Assembly (NCBI GenBank): GCA_040002995.1
Contig: JBDUDK010000033.1
Coordinates: 1-64,000 of the forward strand
Source: JBDUDK01 sp040002995
GTDB lineage: Bacteria; Actinomycetota; Acidimicrobiia; Acidimicrobiales; Ilumatobacteraceae
Reading direction: 5' to 3'
DNA: 64,000 nucleotides
In this document: positions 16,361 to 25,543 of the stretch, one piece after another
Numbering within the stretch: the first letter of the stretch is position 1
How the letters are laid out: the number at the start of each line of letters is the position of its first letter
Program-made: the position numbers and the translations under genes
Notes under the pieces: generated by a model
Database searches by the model: none
Told to the model about the DNA's origin: nothing
What the model saw: the letters and a program-made list of their open reading frames with translations, nothing else

Positions 16361-17089
16361 CTGTCCACACCATCTGACCTCGAGGCGCTCGCCCGCCGAC
16401 TCGGCCATACGTTCGCCGACCCTTCGCTGCTACGCCAGGCTCTCGCCCACCGATCGTGGGTCGCGGAACGAGCCGGTGAAGCGTCGAATGAGCGCCTCGA
16501 ATTCCTCGGTGATGCCGTCCTTGGGCTCGCGGTGGCCGACCTTGTTTACAAGCGCTACCCCGACGTGGCCGAGGGTCAGCTGACCGACGCGCGCAAGGCG
16601 GTCGTCAACGCCAACGCGCTCGCGGAGCTGGCCCGCGAACTCGACATCGGCCCCCACATCCTTCTCGGTAAGGGTGAAGCCGCTGCGGGAGGCGCCGACA
16701 AGCCGTCGATCCTCTCCGACGCGCTGGAGGCGATCATCGGAGCCTTCGAACTCGACGGTGGCCCCGAGGTCGCTCGCGACATCGTCCAGTCGTGGATCGC
16801 GCCGCGCCTCGACGCCGCCATGAGAGGGGTGGGCGGCCTCGACCACAAGACCCTTCTCCAGGAGCTGGCCGCTCGTCTCGGGATGGCACCGCCTCAATAC
16901 CGCATCACCGAGGAGGGACCCGACCACGCGAAGCGCTTCGCGGCGGTTGTCGTCCTCGCCGGGTGCTCGCACGGTAGGGGAGAAGGCCGTTCGAAGAAGC
17001 AGGCCGAGCAGGCCGCGGCCGAGGTGGCGTTCCGAGCCATGAGCGCCGAGGGCGGCGTCGAAGGCGATCAGGTGCCTGCCGATGCCTGA
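16361..17089 (+). CDS. rnc: Ribonuclease III (CTG start inferred)
   Basis: The catalytic signature NERLEFLGDAVLGLAVADLVY is in frame from about residue 43, followed by the second acidic pair in LSDALEAIIGAFELDGG. A dsRNA-binding domain with DHKTLLQELA and GRSKKQAEQAAAEVAF completes the protein. In-frame homology (LEALARRLGHTFADPSLLRQALAHRSW) extends back to just after the acpP stop in the same frame. That interval has no ATG, GTG or TTG; the first is a GTG at 16532, beyond part of the catalytic motif. A CTG at 16361 gives 242 aa, the normal length. The enzyme matures rRNA and cuts dsRNA. Confidence 0.85.
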   Translation: MSTPSDLEALARRLGHTFADPSLLRQALAHRSWVAERAGEASNERLEFLGDAVLGLAVADLVYKRYPDVAEGQLTDARKAVVNANALAELARELDIGPHILLGKGEAAAGGADKPSILSDALEAIIGAFELDGGPEVARDIVQSWIAPRLDAAMRGVGGLDHKTLLQELAARLGMAPPQYRITEEGPDHAKRFAAVVVLAGCSHGRGEGRSKKQAEQAAAEVAFRAMSAEGGVEGDQVPADA

Positions 17090-17915
17090 GCTGCCGGAAG
17101 TGGAAACCATCCGCCACGACCTCGATCGCGAGATCAGCGGACGCAAGATCAAACTGGTCGAGGTCACCGGCACGCGCTCGGTGCGCCGCGGCACCAAGAA
17201 ACAGTTCATCGAGCGCCTGCAGGGTACGAAGATCACCGGAGCCAAGCGGCGGGGGAAGTTCCTTCTCATCACGCTCGATTCCAAAGAGTGGCTAGTGGTG
17301 CATCTGCGTATGAGTGGTCAGCTGCTCCTGGCGCCCGCGAAGGAGGCCAAGCCGAAGCACACCCATGTGGTCATCACGTTCCAGCAAGGTGGCCAGATGC
17401 GGTTCGTCGATCCGCGCACGTTCGGAGAGCTGTTCGTGGTGAGCCCCGACAGCTTGGCCACGGAGGCCCCGGAGCTCACCGAGCTCGGTTTCGACCCCGT
17501 CGACGATCCGATCAGTTGGATCAAGTTCGGCCATCTCCTCCTCGCCAAGCGCATGCGCCTTAAGGAATTCCTCACCGACCAGTCGATCGTGGCCGGCATC
17601 GGCAACATCTACAGCGACGAGATCCTCCACGCCGCCGGCCTCCGCTACGACCGCACGAGCGATTCGCTCAGCCCTCAGGAAATGCGCCGCCTGTACCGCT
17701 CGATGGTCGAGGTGTTGAACGAGGCCATCAAGGCGCGCGGGTCCTCGCTCGCCGACGAGCAGTACGTCGATGTGCACGGGAAGGTCGGGGCCTTCCAGGA
17801 GCAACACCAGGTGTACGCCAGGGAGGGTCTGCCCTGCGCCCGCTGCCGCGCCACCATCGAGCGCACCAAGTGGCAGGGCCGCTCCACATTTTATTGCCCT
17901 CAGTGCCAGGTCTGA
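17082..17915 (+). CDS. mutM: Formamidopyrimidine-DNA glycosylase
   Basis: The 277-aa protein starts MPELPEVETIRHDL, with the catalytic Pro2/Glu3. The H2TH region is DQSIVAGIGNIYSDEILHAAG. It ends in a four-Cys zinc finger (CARC and CPQC) containing the QGRSTFYCPQCQ motif. It excises oxidised purines such as 8-oxoguanine. It overlaps rnc by 8 nt, and the rnc-mutM-smc order is typical of actinobacteria. Confidence 0.96.
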   Translation: MPELPEVETIRHDLDREISGRKIKLVEVTGTRSVRRGTKKQFIERLQGTKITGAKRRGKFLLITLDSKEWLVVHLRMSGQLLLAPAKEAKPKHTHVVITFQQGGQMRFVDPRTFGELFVVSPDSLATEAPELTELGFDPVDDPISWIKFGHLLLAKRMRLKEFLTDQSIVAGIGNIYSDEILHAAGLRYDRTSDSLSPQEMRRLYRSMVEVLNEAIKARGSSLADEQYVDVHGKVGAFQEQHQVYAREGLPCARCRATIERTKWQGRSTFYCPQCQV

Positions 17916-17953
17916 CGGTCACGGGAAGCCCACAGTTGCGCTGACGCGCCCGT

Positions 17954-17959
17954 TAGGGT
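17954..17959 (+). promoter_or_regulatory. -10 box of smc (very short leader)
   Basis: TAGGGT ends 12 nt before the ATG at 17972. A leader of only about 5 nt is expected, with no Shine-Dalgarno. Confidence 0.45.
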
Positions 17960-17971
17960 CGGGGCCCGAAC

Positions 17972-20900
17972 ATGTTTCTTCGCACGCTTACCCTGAAGGG
18001 CTTCAAGTCGTTCGCCGAGGCCACCACGCTGGAGCTCGAGCCGGGTATCACGGTCGTGGTCGGACCGAACGGCAGTGGCAAGAGCAACGTGGTCGACGCG
18101 ATCGCGTGGGTGCTCGGCGCCCAGGCCCCGAGCGCGGTCCGCAGCCAGAAGATGGACGACGTCATTTTCGCGGGCACCGCCTCGAAGCCCGCGCTCGGGC
18201 GAGCCGAGGTCGAACTCACCATCGACAACTCTGCGGGGCTGCTCCCGATCGACTTCACCGAGGTCACCGTTAGTCGCACGCTCTGGCGCACCGGTGAGAG
18301 CGAATACGCGGTCAACGGCGTTCCGTGTCGTTTGCTCGATATCCAGGAGTTGCTCTCCGACTCTGGTGTCGGGCGCCAGCAGCACGTGATCGTGTCACAG
18401 GGCCAGATCGATGGGGTGTTGAACGCGCGGGCCGAGGAGCGCAGGGCGATCGTGGAGGAGGCGGCCGGTGTCCTGAAGTACCGCAAGCGCAAGGAGCGCG
18501 CCGAGCGCCGCTTAGAGGCCACCGAGGCCAACCTCGTGCGGGTGCAGGATCTCTTGCGCGAGGTTCGTCGTCAGCTCCGCCCGCTTGAACGCCAAGCCGA
18601 AGCCGCCCGCCGCCACGGCGATTTGGTTACCGAGCTTCGCGCCCTGCGGATCTTCCTGGTCGGCCGAGAGATCTCCGGCTATCAAACGCGCATCGCCGCG
18701 CTGGCGGGCGAGCTGGCCAGCTATGCGCGCTCGGAGGCCGACCTCAAGGCCCGGCTCGCGCACCTCGACACGGAAGTGCTCGCCGCAGAGGCTCGCCTCA
18801 GCGCGCACGGCGCCCTCGATCTCGGCGATGCGCTCATGCGCGCGGAGCAGCTACGCGAGCGGGCCAGAGGCTTGGCCGGTGTACTCGCCGAGCGGCGGCG
18901 CAGCCTCGAGCGTGACCGTGGCGCGTTGCTCGCCGACGACGTCCTCGCCAACCTTGAAGCCGAAGCCGCGGGACTACGCGCGCAACTTGAAGAGGTCGAG
19001 CGTGAGGCGCTCGCGCTGGATCCGGCGGCCGGAGAACTGGCGCGCCGAGAAGCAGAACTGGCCGAAGCCCGCAGTTCGCTGGACGGTTCCTGGACCGGCG
19101 CGGTGCCCGCGTCGTCGACCGCGGCCGCCGAGGCTCGCGGCGAGCTGGCGGCGCTACGCACCTCGGTCGAACGAGGACTCGACGACGCGGCACGCGCTGC
19201 CAACCAGGCGCAGCTCTTCGCCGAGCGAGCCACCCTCCTCGATGATGACGCCGCTCGCCGTCGCGAGGAATGCGATGCCGCCCAAGCGACCGAGGCGGCC
19301 GTGGTGGCCGACCTCCAGCGCGCCGAGGCGGCTCGTACCGCGGCCGAACTCGTGCTCGAGAACGCCGAGGCCACCCATCGATCACTCGTCACCGAGTTCA
19401 GCGGCTGGGAAGCGCGGGCCGACGCGCTGGCCCTTGCGCTCGAGGAGGCCGGGGCGCGCGCCGGGGTCGCCCGCCTCGCCGGTGTCGACGGGGTGCTCGG
19501 CACTCTCCTCGATCTGGTCGAGATCGACGACGGATGGGAAGCCGCATTCGAGGCCGCGGCCGGTGAGGCGCTGGTGGCTGTCGTCGTGCGCGATCGCGAC
19601 ACGGCGCGCCGTGCGCTGCGAGCGCTTCACGAGGGAGATGCCTCGGGCGCCGTGCTCGCCCTCGGAGCGTTGGCGCCGCCGGCCTTCACTCACGGGTTCG
19701 GTTCGGTTTCGGTGCGGGCCCATGTGCGCGGCCGAGAGCCCGGAGTCGACACCCTGCTCGACCACCTCGTCGGCGCAGCCGTCGTCGTAGACGGTGGATG
19801 GGAAGCCGCGCTCGACGAGATTGTGGCCCGACCGGGTGTCGTGGCGGTCACCCGATCGGGCGACCGCTTCGCTGACGATGGTTGGCGCCTCGGCGGCGCG
19901 CGTGCCGGCGCCACCGCCGCCGCTTTGGAACAGGCCCGCGATCGCGCGGCGATCGCGGCCACGGCTGCCGAGCGAGCCACCGCCGATCTCGATCGAGCTC
20001 GGTCGTCGCTGCAGGCGGCACGCGCCGCCGAGGCCGAACTGGCTCGCAGACTCGACACCACCGACGCTCGCTTCACGGCCTCCACGGACAACCTGCAAAA
20101 GGTCTTGGCCGAACGGCGCGACGTCGACATCGAACTCGAAGCTCTCGCCCGTAGCACGGTCGAGATCGACGCCCGTCTCGAACGCGAACGTCGTCGCATC
20201 AGCGAGCTCGACTCCGTCCTGCCGGGCCTCGAGGCTGATGAAGGAGCAGAGGCCGAACAGGCCCGGGCCCTTCAGGCGGCACGCGCACGAGTCGACGAGC
20301 TTGAGTCGCGCCTTGCCACCACACGCACTGAGCACGAGGTGCGTATCGCCACCGTGAACGAACGCCGGCAGTTTCTCACGCATCGTCTCATCGAGCTCGA
20401 GGACCGCCTCGAGGCTGACGCCTCCGAACGCGTCCTGGCGAGTGAGCGGCGCACACGGGTCGAGCAGGCCCTCACCGCCGTTGATCGGCTTCACGCGGTT
20501 GTGGCCGCCCACACGGCCACACTCGACGGGCATCTGGCTGAATTGCTCGGTGAGCGCCAGCGACAGACCGACGCCGCCCGCGCGGTGGCCGAGGCGCTCG
20601 ACCAACTGCGCCGCGCCCGCACCGACGCGGAGCGGGCCCTCGAAGAGACGCGCGAACGATCCCGCCGCAGCGAGCTCGAAGAGGCCGAGGTGAAGATGCG
20701 CCTCGAACAGGCGTTGCACACGGTGCGCGCCGAGCTCGATACCGAACCCGACGTCGCGATGGCGGCTGAGCTCCCGCCGCTGCCGGAGGGGACGAACGCG
20801 GCGGCGCGCGTGCGCGAACTCGACCGCGAGCTTCGGCTCATGGGCCCTATCAACCCGCTCGCGCTCGAAGAGTTCAATGCGTTGCAGGAACGCCACACTT

Positions 20901-21442
20901 TCCTCGAGACGCAACTCGAAGACGTCCGCAGCAGCCGGCGCGACTTGCAGCGGGTGATCACCGCGATCGACGGCGAGATCCAGAGCGTCTTCGCCGGGGC
21001 CTTTGCCGATGTGGCCGTGAACTTCGAGCAGCTGTTCTCCACGCTATTCCCTGGCGGCGCAGGCAAGCTCATACTCACCGACCCCGACAACCTCCTCGAT
21101 ACCGGCATCGAGGTCGAGGCCAAGCCGTCGGGCAAGAACGTGAAGAAGTTGTCGCTGCTGTCGGGCGGCGAGCGGTCGCTCACGGCGCTCGCCTTCTTGT
21201 TCGCGGTGTTCCGCAGCCGCCCGTCGCCGTTCTATGTGATGGACGAGGTCGAGGCCGCGCTCGACGATGTCAACCTGCACCGGTTCCTCGCGCTGTTGAG
21301 CGAGTTCCGTGAAGAGGCCCAGCTCATCGTCGTCAGTCATCAAAAGCGCACGATGGAGGCGGCCGATTGCCTCCTGGGTATCACGATGCAGTCGGGCGGT
21401 TCGTCGAAGGTGATCAGCGAGCGGGTCAGCGCCGACGTGTGA
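17972..21442 (+). CDS. smc: Chromosome segregation protein SMC
   Basis: The 1156-aa protein has the SMC architecture. The N-terminal ATPase half carries GPNGSGKSN (residues about 32-40). A long coiled coil follows, then a hinge around residues 500-660 beginning AGVARLAGVDGVLGTLLDLV, then a second coiled coil. The C-terminal half contains LSGGERSLTALAFLFA (signature) and YVMDEVEAALDDVN (Walker B/D-loop). It compacts and resolves chromosomes with ScpAB, which is not encoded in this window. Confidence 0.98.
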   Translation: MFLRTLTLKGFKSFAEATTLELEPGITVVVGPNGSGKSNVVDAIAWVLGAQAPSAVRSQKMDDVIFAGTASKPALGRAEVELTIDNSAGLLPIDFTEVTVSRTLWRTGESEYAVNGVPCRLLDIQELLSDSGVGRQQHVIVSQGQIDGVLNARAEERRAIVEEAAGVLKYRKRKERAERRLEATEANLVRVQDLLREVRRQLRPLERQAEAARRHGDLVTELRALRIFLVGREISGYQTRIAALAGELASYARSEADLKARLAHLDTEVLAAEARLSAHGALDLGDALMRAEQLRERARGLAGVLAERRRSLERDRGALLADDVLANLEAEAAGLRAQLEEVEREALALDPAAGELARREAELAEARSSLDGSWTGAVPASSTAAAEARGELAALRTSVERGLDDAARAANQAQLFAERATLLDDDAARRREECDAAQATEAAVVADLQRAEAARTAAELVLENAEATHRSLVTEFSGWEARADALALALEEAGARAGVARLAGVDGVLGTLLDLVEIDDGWEAAFEAAAGEALVAVVVRDRDTARRALRALHEGDASGAVLALGALAPPAFTHGFGSVSVRAHVRGREPGVDTLLDHLVGAAVVVDGGWEAALDEIVARPGVVAVTRSGDRFADDGWRLGGARAGATAAALEQARDRAAIAATAAERATADLDRARSSLQAARAAEAELARRLDTTDARFTASTDNLQKVLAERRDVDIELEALARSTVEIDARLERERRRISELDSVLPGLEADEGAEAEQARALQAARARVDELESRLATTRTEHEVRIATVNERRQFLTHRLIELEDRLEADASERVLASERRTRVEQALTAVDRLHAVVAAHTATLDGHLAELLGERQRQTDAARAVAEALDQLRRARTDAERALEETRERSRRSELEEAEVKMRLEQALHTVRAELDTEPDVAMAAELPPLPEGTNAAARVRELDRELRLMGPINPLALEEFNALQERHTFLETQLEDVRSSRRDLQRVITAIDGEIQSVFAGAFADVAVNFEQLFSTLFPGGAGKLILTDPDNLLDTGIEVEAKPSGKNVKKLSLLSGGERSLTALAFLFAVFRSRPSPFYVMDEVEAALDDVNLHRFLALLSEFREEAQLIVVSHQKRTMEAADCLLGITMQSGGSSKVISERVSADV

Positions 21443-21461
21443 CCGGCTGACCGGTCGTGAT

Positions 21462-21467
21462 TAGGGT
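21462..21467 (+). promoter_or_regulatory. -10 box of ftsY (leaderless)
   Basis: TAGGGT ends 8 nt before the ATG at 21476. GTGACC lies 17 nt upstream of it as a possible -35. Confidence 0.6.
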
Positions 21468-21475
21468 CGCCCCCG

Positions 21476-22600
21476 ATGGTGCCCATCATCCTCCTGATCC
21501 TCGCGGTGGTTGTCCTCATCGGCGGCCTTGCAGTCGTCGCTGTGAACCGCAGCCGCGGCGGCCCCGCCGAGTCTCGAGCGCCGAGGGCACCGCACGCACC
21601 TCGTCCCCATATCCCGACGCCGGTTATCGACGAGCTGCCGGTCATCGACGCGGAAGAGGAGGCCGAGGTCGTCGGCCACGAGGCTCAGGCGCTGCTCGAG
21701 CGGCCGCGCTTCCGCGATCGCTTGGGCAAAGCCCGGTCGACACTGGCCGGTGCGTTCTCGTCACTGCGCGCCACAGGTATCAGCGACGAGAACTGGGACA
21801 ACCTCGAGGCGGCGCTGTATGCCGCCGACGTCGGCCCTCGTCTCACCGCCGAACTGCTCGACGGGGTGAGGGACAAGGTTAAGGCCGACAAGATCACCGA
21901 TCCCGAGCAAGTCCTCGGGCTCCTCAAGGCCGATATCCGTGCCCAGTTCGGCGACGTCGACCGCGGGCTCGCGCTCGAGCCCGAACCGGGAGCTCCCGAC
22001 GTGTGGCTGTTCGTTGGGGTCAATGGCGTCGGCAAAACCACAACCATCGGCAAGGTCGCGTCGTGGCTCATCGGTGAAGGCCGCACGGTGGTGCTCGCCG
22101 CGGGCGACACCTTTCGTGCCGCGGCGGCTGAGCAGCTCACCGCGTGGGCCGAGCGTTCGGGGGCCGAGGTCGTACGGGGCAACGAGGGCGGCGATCCGAG
22201 TGCGGTGATCTTCGACGCCGTCCAACGCGCCGCAGCTAGGAACGCCGATCTCGTGCTGGCCGACACCGCGGGCCGGTTGCACACGAAGGTGAACCTGATG
22301 GAGGAGCTGCGCAAGGTACGTCGGGTGGCCGAGAAAGAGAACGGCCGCGTCACCGAAGTGCTCCTCGTGCTTGATGCGGTGACGGGACAAAACGGGCTGG
22401 CCCAAGCCCGTGAGTTCCTCGAGGCCGTGGAAGTGACGGGAGTGGTGCTCACCAAACTCGACGGCTCGGCCAAAGGGGGCATCGTCCTTGCTATCGAGAG
22501 CGAGCTCGGCATCCCCGTGAAGCTCGTGGGGCTTGGGGAAGCGATCGGCGACCTCGTCGCGTTCGACCCCGATGAGTTCGTCGACGCCCTCTTTGCCTAG
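21476..22600 (+). CDS. ftsY: Signal recognition particle receptor FtsY
   Basis: The 374-aa protein has a true N-terminal membrane segment (residues about 2-24, MVPIILLILAVVVLIGG), a short linker, and the NG GTPase domain. Motifs are GVNGVGKTTTIGKVA (G1), DTFRAAAAEQL, DTAGRLH (G3) and TKLDGSAKGG (G4). The membrane anchor is typical of actinobacterial FtsY. It docks ribosome-SRP complexes at the translocon. ffh lies 2.9 kb downstream, separated by two unrelated exported-protein genes. Confidence 0.97.
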   Translation: MVPIILLILAVVVLIGGLAVVAVNRSRGGPAESRAPRAPHAPRPHIPTPVIDELPVIDAEEEAEVVGHEAQALLERPRFRDRLGKARSTLAGAFSSLRATGISDENWDNLEAALYAADVGPRLTAELLDGVRDKVKADKITDPEQVLGLLKADIRAQFGDVDRGLALEPEPGAPDVWLFVGVNGVGKTTTIGKVASWLIGEGRTVVLAAGDTFRAAAAEQLTAWAERSGAEVVRGNEGGDPSAVIFDAVQRAAARNADLVLADTAGRLHTKVNLMEELRKVRRVAEKENGRVTEVLLVLDAVTGQNGLAQAREFLEAVEVTGVVLTKLDGSAKGGIVLAIESELGIPVKLVGLGEAIGDLVAFDPDEFVDALFA

Positions 22601-22638
22601 CCGCCGAGCTTCTGGAGGAAAAAGGGCGCACAATCCTG

Positions 22639-22665
22639 GGAACCGCAGCCCGGGGCACCGTCGTC
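22639..22665 (+). promoter_or_regulatory. Candidate ECF-sigma promoter of the tandem exported-protein genes
   Basis: GGAAC (22639-22643) is followed after 16 nt by GTCGTC (22660-22665), the layout of ECF-type promoters. It lies 26 nt upstream of the ATG at 22692. An ECF sigma gene is encoded at 42.4 kb, but a link between the two is only a guess. Confidence 0.35.
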
Positions 22666-22691
22666 ATAGACGGGACGAGGAGGTCGGCTAG

Positions 22692-24215
22692 ATGAGACAG
22701 CGCGTATTGGTGTCGGCGTCGGCGGTGGCTCTAGTGGCCCTGGCGGCCGGCGGAGCGGCTCTCGCGCTTCGGGGCAACGACTCGCACACCCCCAGGACGA
22801 TCATGGTGCAGAGCTCGCAAGGCGGAGCGCCCGCCGAGGCCAAGTTGTCAGCCGACACCGCGTCTGGGACGGCGATGCCGTATCAGAACATGAACTTCGT
22901 CCTCAGTGGCGACCTGCCGGCGCTCGACGGCGATCGACCCGCGTTCCACTTCGCGGCGAACCCCACGGCTGACCCGGCCGCGGTCGCCGCACTGGCCAAG
23001 ACATTCGGGCTCGACGGCGACGTCAAGACGGTCGAAGGCGGCTGGCAGGTAGGCGATCCGTCGACCGGTCCCGGCCTGTTCGTCAACAAGGCAGCCGGCC
23101 TCCCGTGGTACTTCTCGAACTATGCGGAATTGAAGGGCGGCTATGCGTGCGCTTCGGCCGGGGGGGTGGCGCCCGAGGGTGATGTCGTTGATGTCACCAC
23201 GACCACCGTCGCACTGCCGCCTGAGTGTGTGCCCCCACCCGCTCCGACTGGCGTCCCGACAAAGGATGAGGCCTTCGCGAAGGCCACTGATCTCCTCACA
23301 ACCCTCGGCGCCGACACCGGCGCGCTCACGATTACCGCGAACGCCAGCGAATGGTCGGCCGACGTGCAGGCGGTGCCGAGCCTCGATGGCATCGCCACGC
23401 CCAGCCTGACGATGTCAGTCGGATTCGGTGGCGAAGGCAAGGTTCAGTACGCCAACGGTTTCCTGCTCGCGCCCGAGAAGGCCGACAGCTATCCCCGCAT
23501 CGGGACCGCCAAGGCATTCGACGCGTTGAAGGCGGGCAAAGGAATGACGGGCTGGTTCGCCTACGGCGGGCCGATGATGCGCAACAGCGTGGCGTCGGGC
23601 GCGCCAGGGCCGGTGACATCCGCCATCGCGGTCAGCGACAGCGCGTCGGGTTCCGAAACGGTGTGCGCCGCCGACGCGCCTCTCGACCCGACCTTTGACT
23701 CAGCCGCGTCCCCGACCACCACGATGCCGGTGTGCAGCACCGCCCCTGCTGTGGAGTGCCTGGCCCCGACGCCCCCTCCCTCGGCGGTCGGTGACAAGGG
23801 GGTCGCCACGGCCTATCAGGCGTGTGGGCCGGTCGAGTGCTTTGGCGGGCCCGCCACCACGATTCCCGATACGGCTCCGGCCGACGTCACCGCCGAGCCC
23901 GCGCTCGCGCCCGCTTGCCCCGAGCCCCTGCCCCCGGAGGTGACCACGCCTCCGGAACCGATGACGGTCACGATCACCGGCGTGCACGAGACGCTCGTTC
24001 CCCTTATGGGTGCCGATGGCTCCATGTGGTTCCTGCCCGGTTACGAGTTCACCACGGGCGACGGCGGGACCTGGCCGGTTCTGGCGATCGACGAGTCGTT
24101 TGTCCAGCAGGTGGCACCGACCCAGCCGATCCCCGAAAGGGCGACGAGTGTGGTCGGCACAGTCGTCGATACTCCCAGCTTGGAGGCCACGACCGCGCCG
24201 AACACCGGCGGCTGA
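22692..24215 (+). CDS. Exported protein of unknown function, paralogue A
   Basis: The 507-aa product has an uncleaved-looking signal anchor (residues about 6-27, ending LALRG) and no lipobox. It is extracytoplasmic, rich in Pro/Thr/Val, and has at least eight cysteines in low-complexity segments. Three blocks are shared with the next gene: the LPALDGDRPAFHF region, the GGEGKVQYANGFLLAPEKAD region and the C-terminal PLMGADGSMWFLPGYEF. GAGGAGG precedes the ATG. I do not recognise a family. Its placement between ftsY and ffh, genes of the export pathway, is unusual. Confidence 0.7.
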   Translation: MRQRVLVSASAVALVALAAGGAALALRGNDSHTPRTIMVQSSQGGAPAEAKLSADTASGTAMPYQNMNFVLSGDLPALDGDRPAFHFAANPTADPAAVAALAKTFGLDGDVKTVEGGWQVGDPSTGPGLFVNKAAGLPWYFSNYAELKGGYACASAGGVAPEGDVVDVTTTTVALPPECVPPPAPTGVPTKDEAFAKATDLLTTLGADTGALTITANASEWSADVQAVPSLDGIATPSLTMSVGFGGEGKVQYANGFLLAPEKADSYPRIGTAKAFDALKAGKGMTGWFAYGGPMMRNSVASGAPGPVTSAIAVSDSASGSETVCAADAPLDPTFDSAASPTTTMPVCSTAPAVECLAPTPPPSAVGDKGVATAYQACGPVECFGGPATTIPDTAPADVTAEPALAPACPEPLPPEVTTPPEPMTVTITGVHETLVPLMGADGSMWFLPGYEFTTGDGGTWPVLAIDESFVQQVAPTQPIPERATSVVGTVVDTPSLEATTAPNTGG

Positions 24216-24223
24216 TCACCGCA

Positions 24224-25513
24224 ATGCACCAGCGGGTTGCGGTGGCACTTTCAGCCGCGGCCCTAGTGGCCGTCGTGGGCGGGGGCGCCGCACTGGCCCT
24301 TCACTCCGGCAGCCGGCCAAAGGCGCCCGTTCCTATCGTCGTGCAGAGCGAGCAGCCGGCCACTGGAGGGGCGATCTCGTCAACCACGGCCGCGTCTGCG
24401 TCCCGGCTAGCCGGCCCCGACGCGAACTTCACGTTCGTGCTCAGCGGCGCACTGCCGGCGCTCGACGGCGATCGACCCGCGTGGCATCTCCCGGCGAGCC
24501 CGACCGCCGACCTCGGCGCGATCGCCGCGCTGGCCAAGACCCTCGGGCTCGAGGGTGATGTGTCCGTCGTCGACGGTGGATGGAACGTCGGCGATCAGAA
24601 CGGTGGTCAGAGCCTCTATGTCGGCAAGGCACCAGGTTTGCCGTGGTACTACGCCGACATCAGCACGAAAGAGGCCTACGCGTGTCCCGCCGTCACAACC
24701 GTGCCCAGCACGGGCGATGTTGTCACGACCATTTTGTCGCCCGAGTGTGTGGCCCCGCCGCCGCCCGTCGGTGTTCCTACGAAGGATGACGCGCTCGCGA
24801 AAGCGGGCGACCTCTTCAAGGCGCTCGGTGTCGACACAAGCTCGTACACGGTTGCGTTCGCCGGCAGCGAGTGGTCGGCCGAGGTGCAGGCCATACCGAT
24901 GTTCGACGGCATCGGCGCGCCGACTCTGATGTCGTCGATCAGCTTCGGTGGCGAAGGCAAGCTCCAATACGCGAACGGCTACCTGCTCGCGCCCGAGAAG
25001 GCCGACAGCTACCCGCGCATCGGCACGCTCAAAGCGTTCGACTCACTCAAATCCGGCTCCGGGGCCAAGGGGATCGTCGTCGGCACCAATTGCAACGGGT
25101 ACGACCCCGCCGGCGTCACCACCACCATCCCGGTCGACCAGCCGATGTCGCCCTCGGCCATCACCTGTGGGTCGATCGTCTGCGGATTTGCGCCCGTGAC
25201 CACCATTCCCGGCACGGCTCCCATCGACGCGACGACGGCCCCCCCGCCGCCGTGTGTCGAGCCAAGCGCACCTCAACCGGTCACGATCACGATCACCGGC
25301 GCCCACGAAACGCTCTTGCCTCTCATGGGCGCCGACGGCTCGACATGGCTGGTGCCGGGCTACGAGTTCTCGGCGGCCGACGGCGGGACCTGGCCGGTAC
25401 TTGCGATCGACCAGTCGTTCGTCGACCAGGTCGCGCCGCCACAACCGGTCCCCGAAACCAAGGTGGCGATGGGCAACAGTTCGGCGCCTCCGCCCTCGAC
25501 GGCTGGGGGCTGA
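24224..25513 (+). CDS. Exported protein of unknown function, paralogue B
   Basis: The 429-aa product is a tandem paralogue of the preceding gene, starting 9 nt after its stop. It shares the signal anchor, the PWYYAD region, GGEGKLQYANGYLLAPEKAD and the ending PLMGADGSTWLVPGYEFSAADGGTWPVLAID. It lacks about 75 residues of paralogue A's Pro/Thr-rich cysteine region. A 31-nt stretch (22914-22944 and 24452-24482) is identical in the two genes, suggesting recent duplication or gene conversion. The function is unknown. The frame is open further upstream, but the ATG at 24224 aligns with paralogue A's start. Confidence 0.7.
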   Translation: MHQRVAVALSAAALVAVVGGGAALALHSGSRPKAPVPIVVQSEQPATGGAISSTTAASASRLAGPDANFTFVLSGALPALDGDRPAWHLPASPTADLGAIAALAKTLGLEGDVSVVDGGWNVGDQNGGQSLYVGKAPGLPWYYADISTKEAYACPAVTTVPSTGDVVTTILSPECVAPPPPVGVPTKDDALAKAGDLFKALGVDTSSYTVAFAGSEWSAEVQAIPMFDGIGAPTLMSSISFGGEGKLQYANGYLLAPEKADSYPRIGTLKAFDSLKSGSGAKGIVVGTNCNGYDPAGVTTTIPVDQPMSPSAITCGSIVCGFAPVTTIPGTAPIDATTAPPPPCVEPSAPQPVTITITGAHETLLPLMGADGSTWLVPGYEFSAADGGTWPVLAIDQSFVDQVAPPQPVPETKVAMGNSSAPPPSTAGG

Positions 25514-25527
25514 GCAAGCCCCTCCGG

Positions 25528-25533
25528 TAGCCT
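25528..25533 (+). promoter_or_regulatory. -10 box of ffh (near-leaderless)
   Basis: TAGCCT ends 10 nt before the ATG at 25544. No Shine-Dalgarno is visible. ffh thus appears to have its own promoter, separate from the exported-protein pair. Confidence 0.45.
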
Positions 25534-25543
25534 CAGCAGCCGC

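Noticed and set aside
19382..20914. Long minus-strand open frame (510 codons) opposite smc
   Set aside because: It is a GC-rich antisense shadow. The plus strand encodes the unmistakable SMC protein, and the antisense product has no domain I recognise.
22692..22770. Lipoprotein reading of the tandem exported proteins
   Set aside because: There is no cysteine in a lipobox position after the hydrophobic segment in either paralogue.
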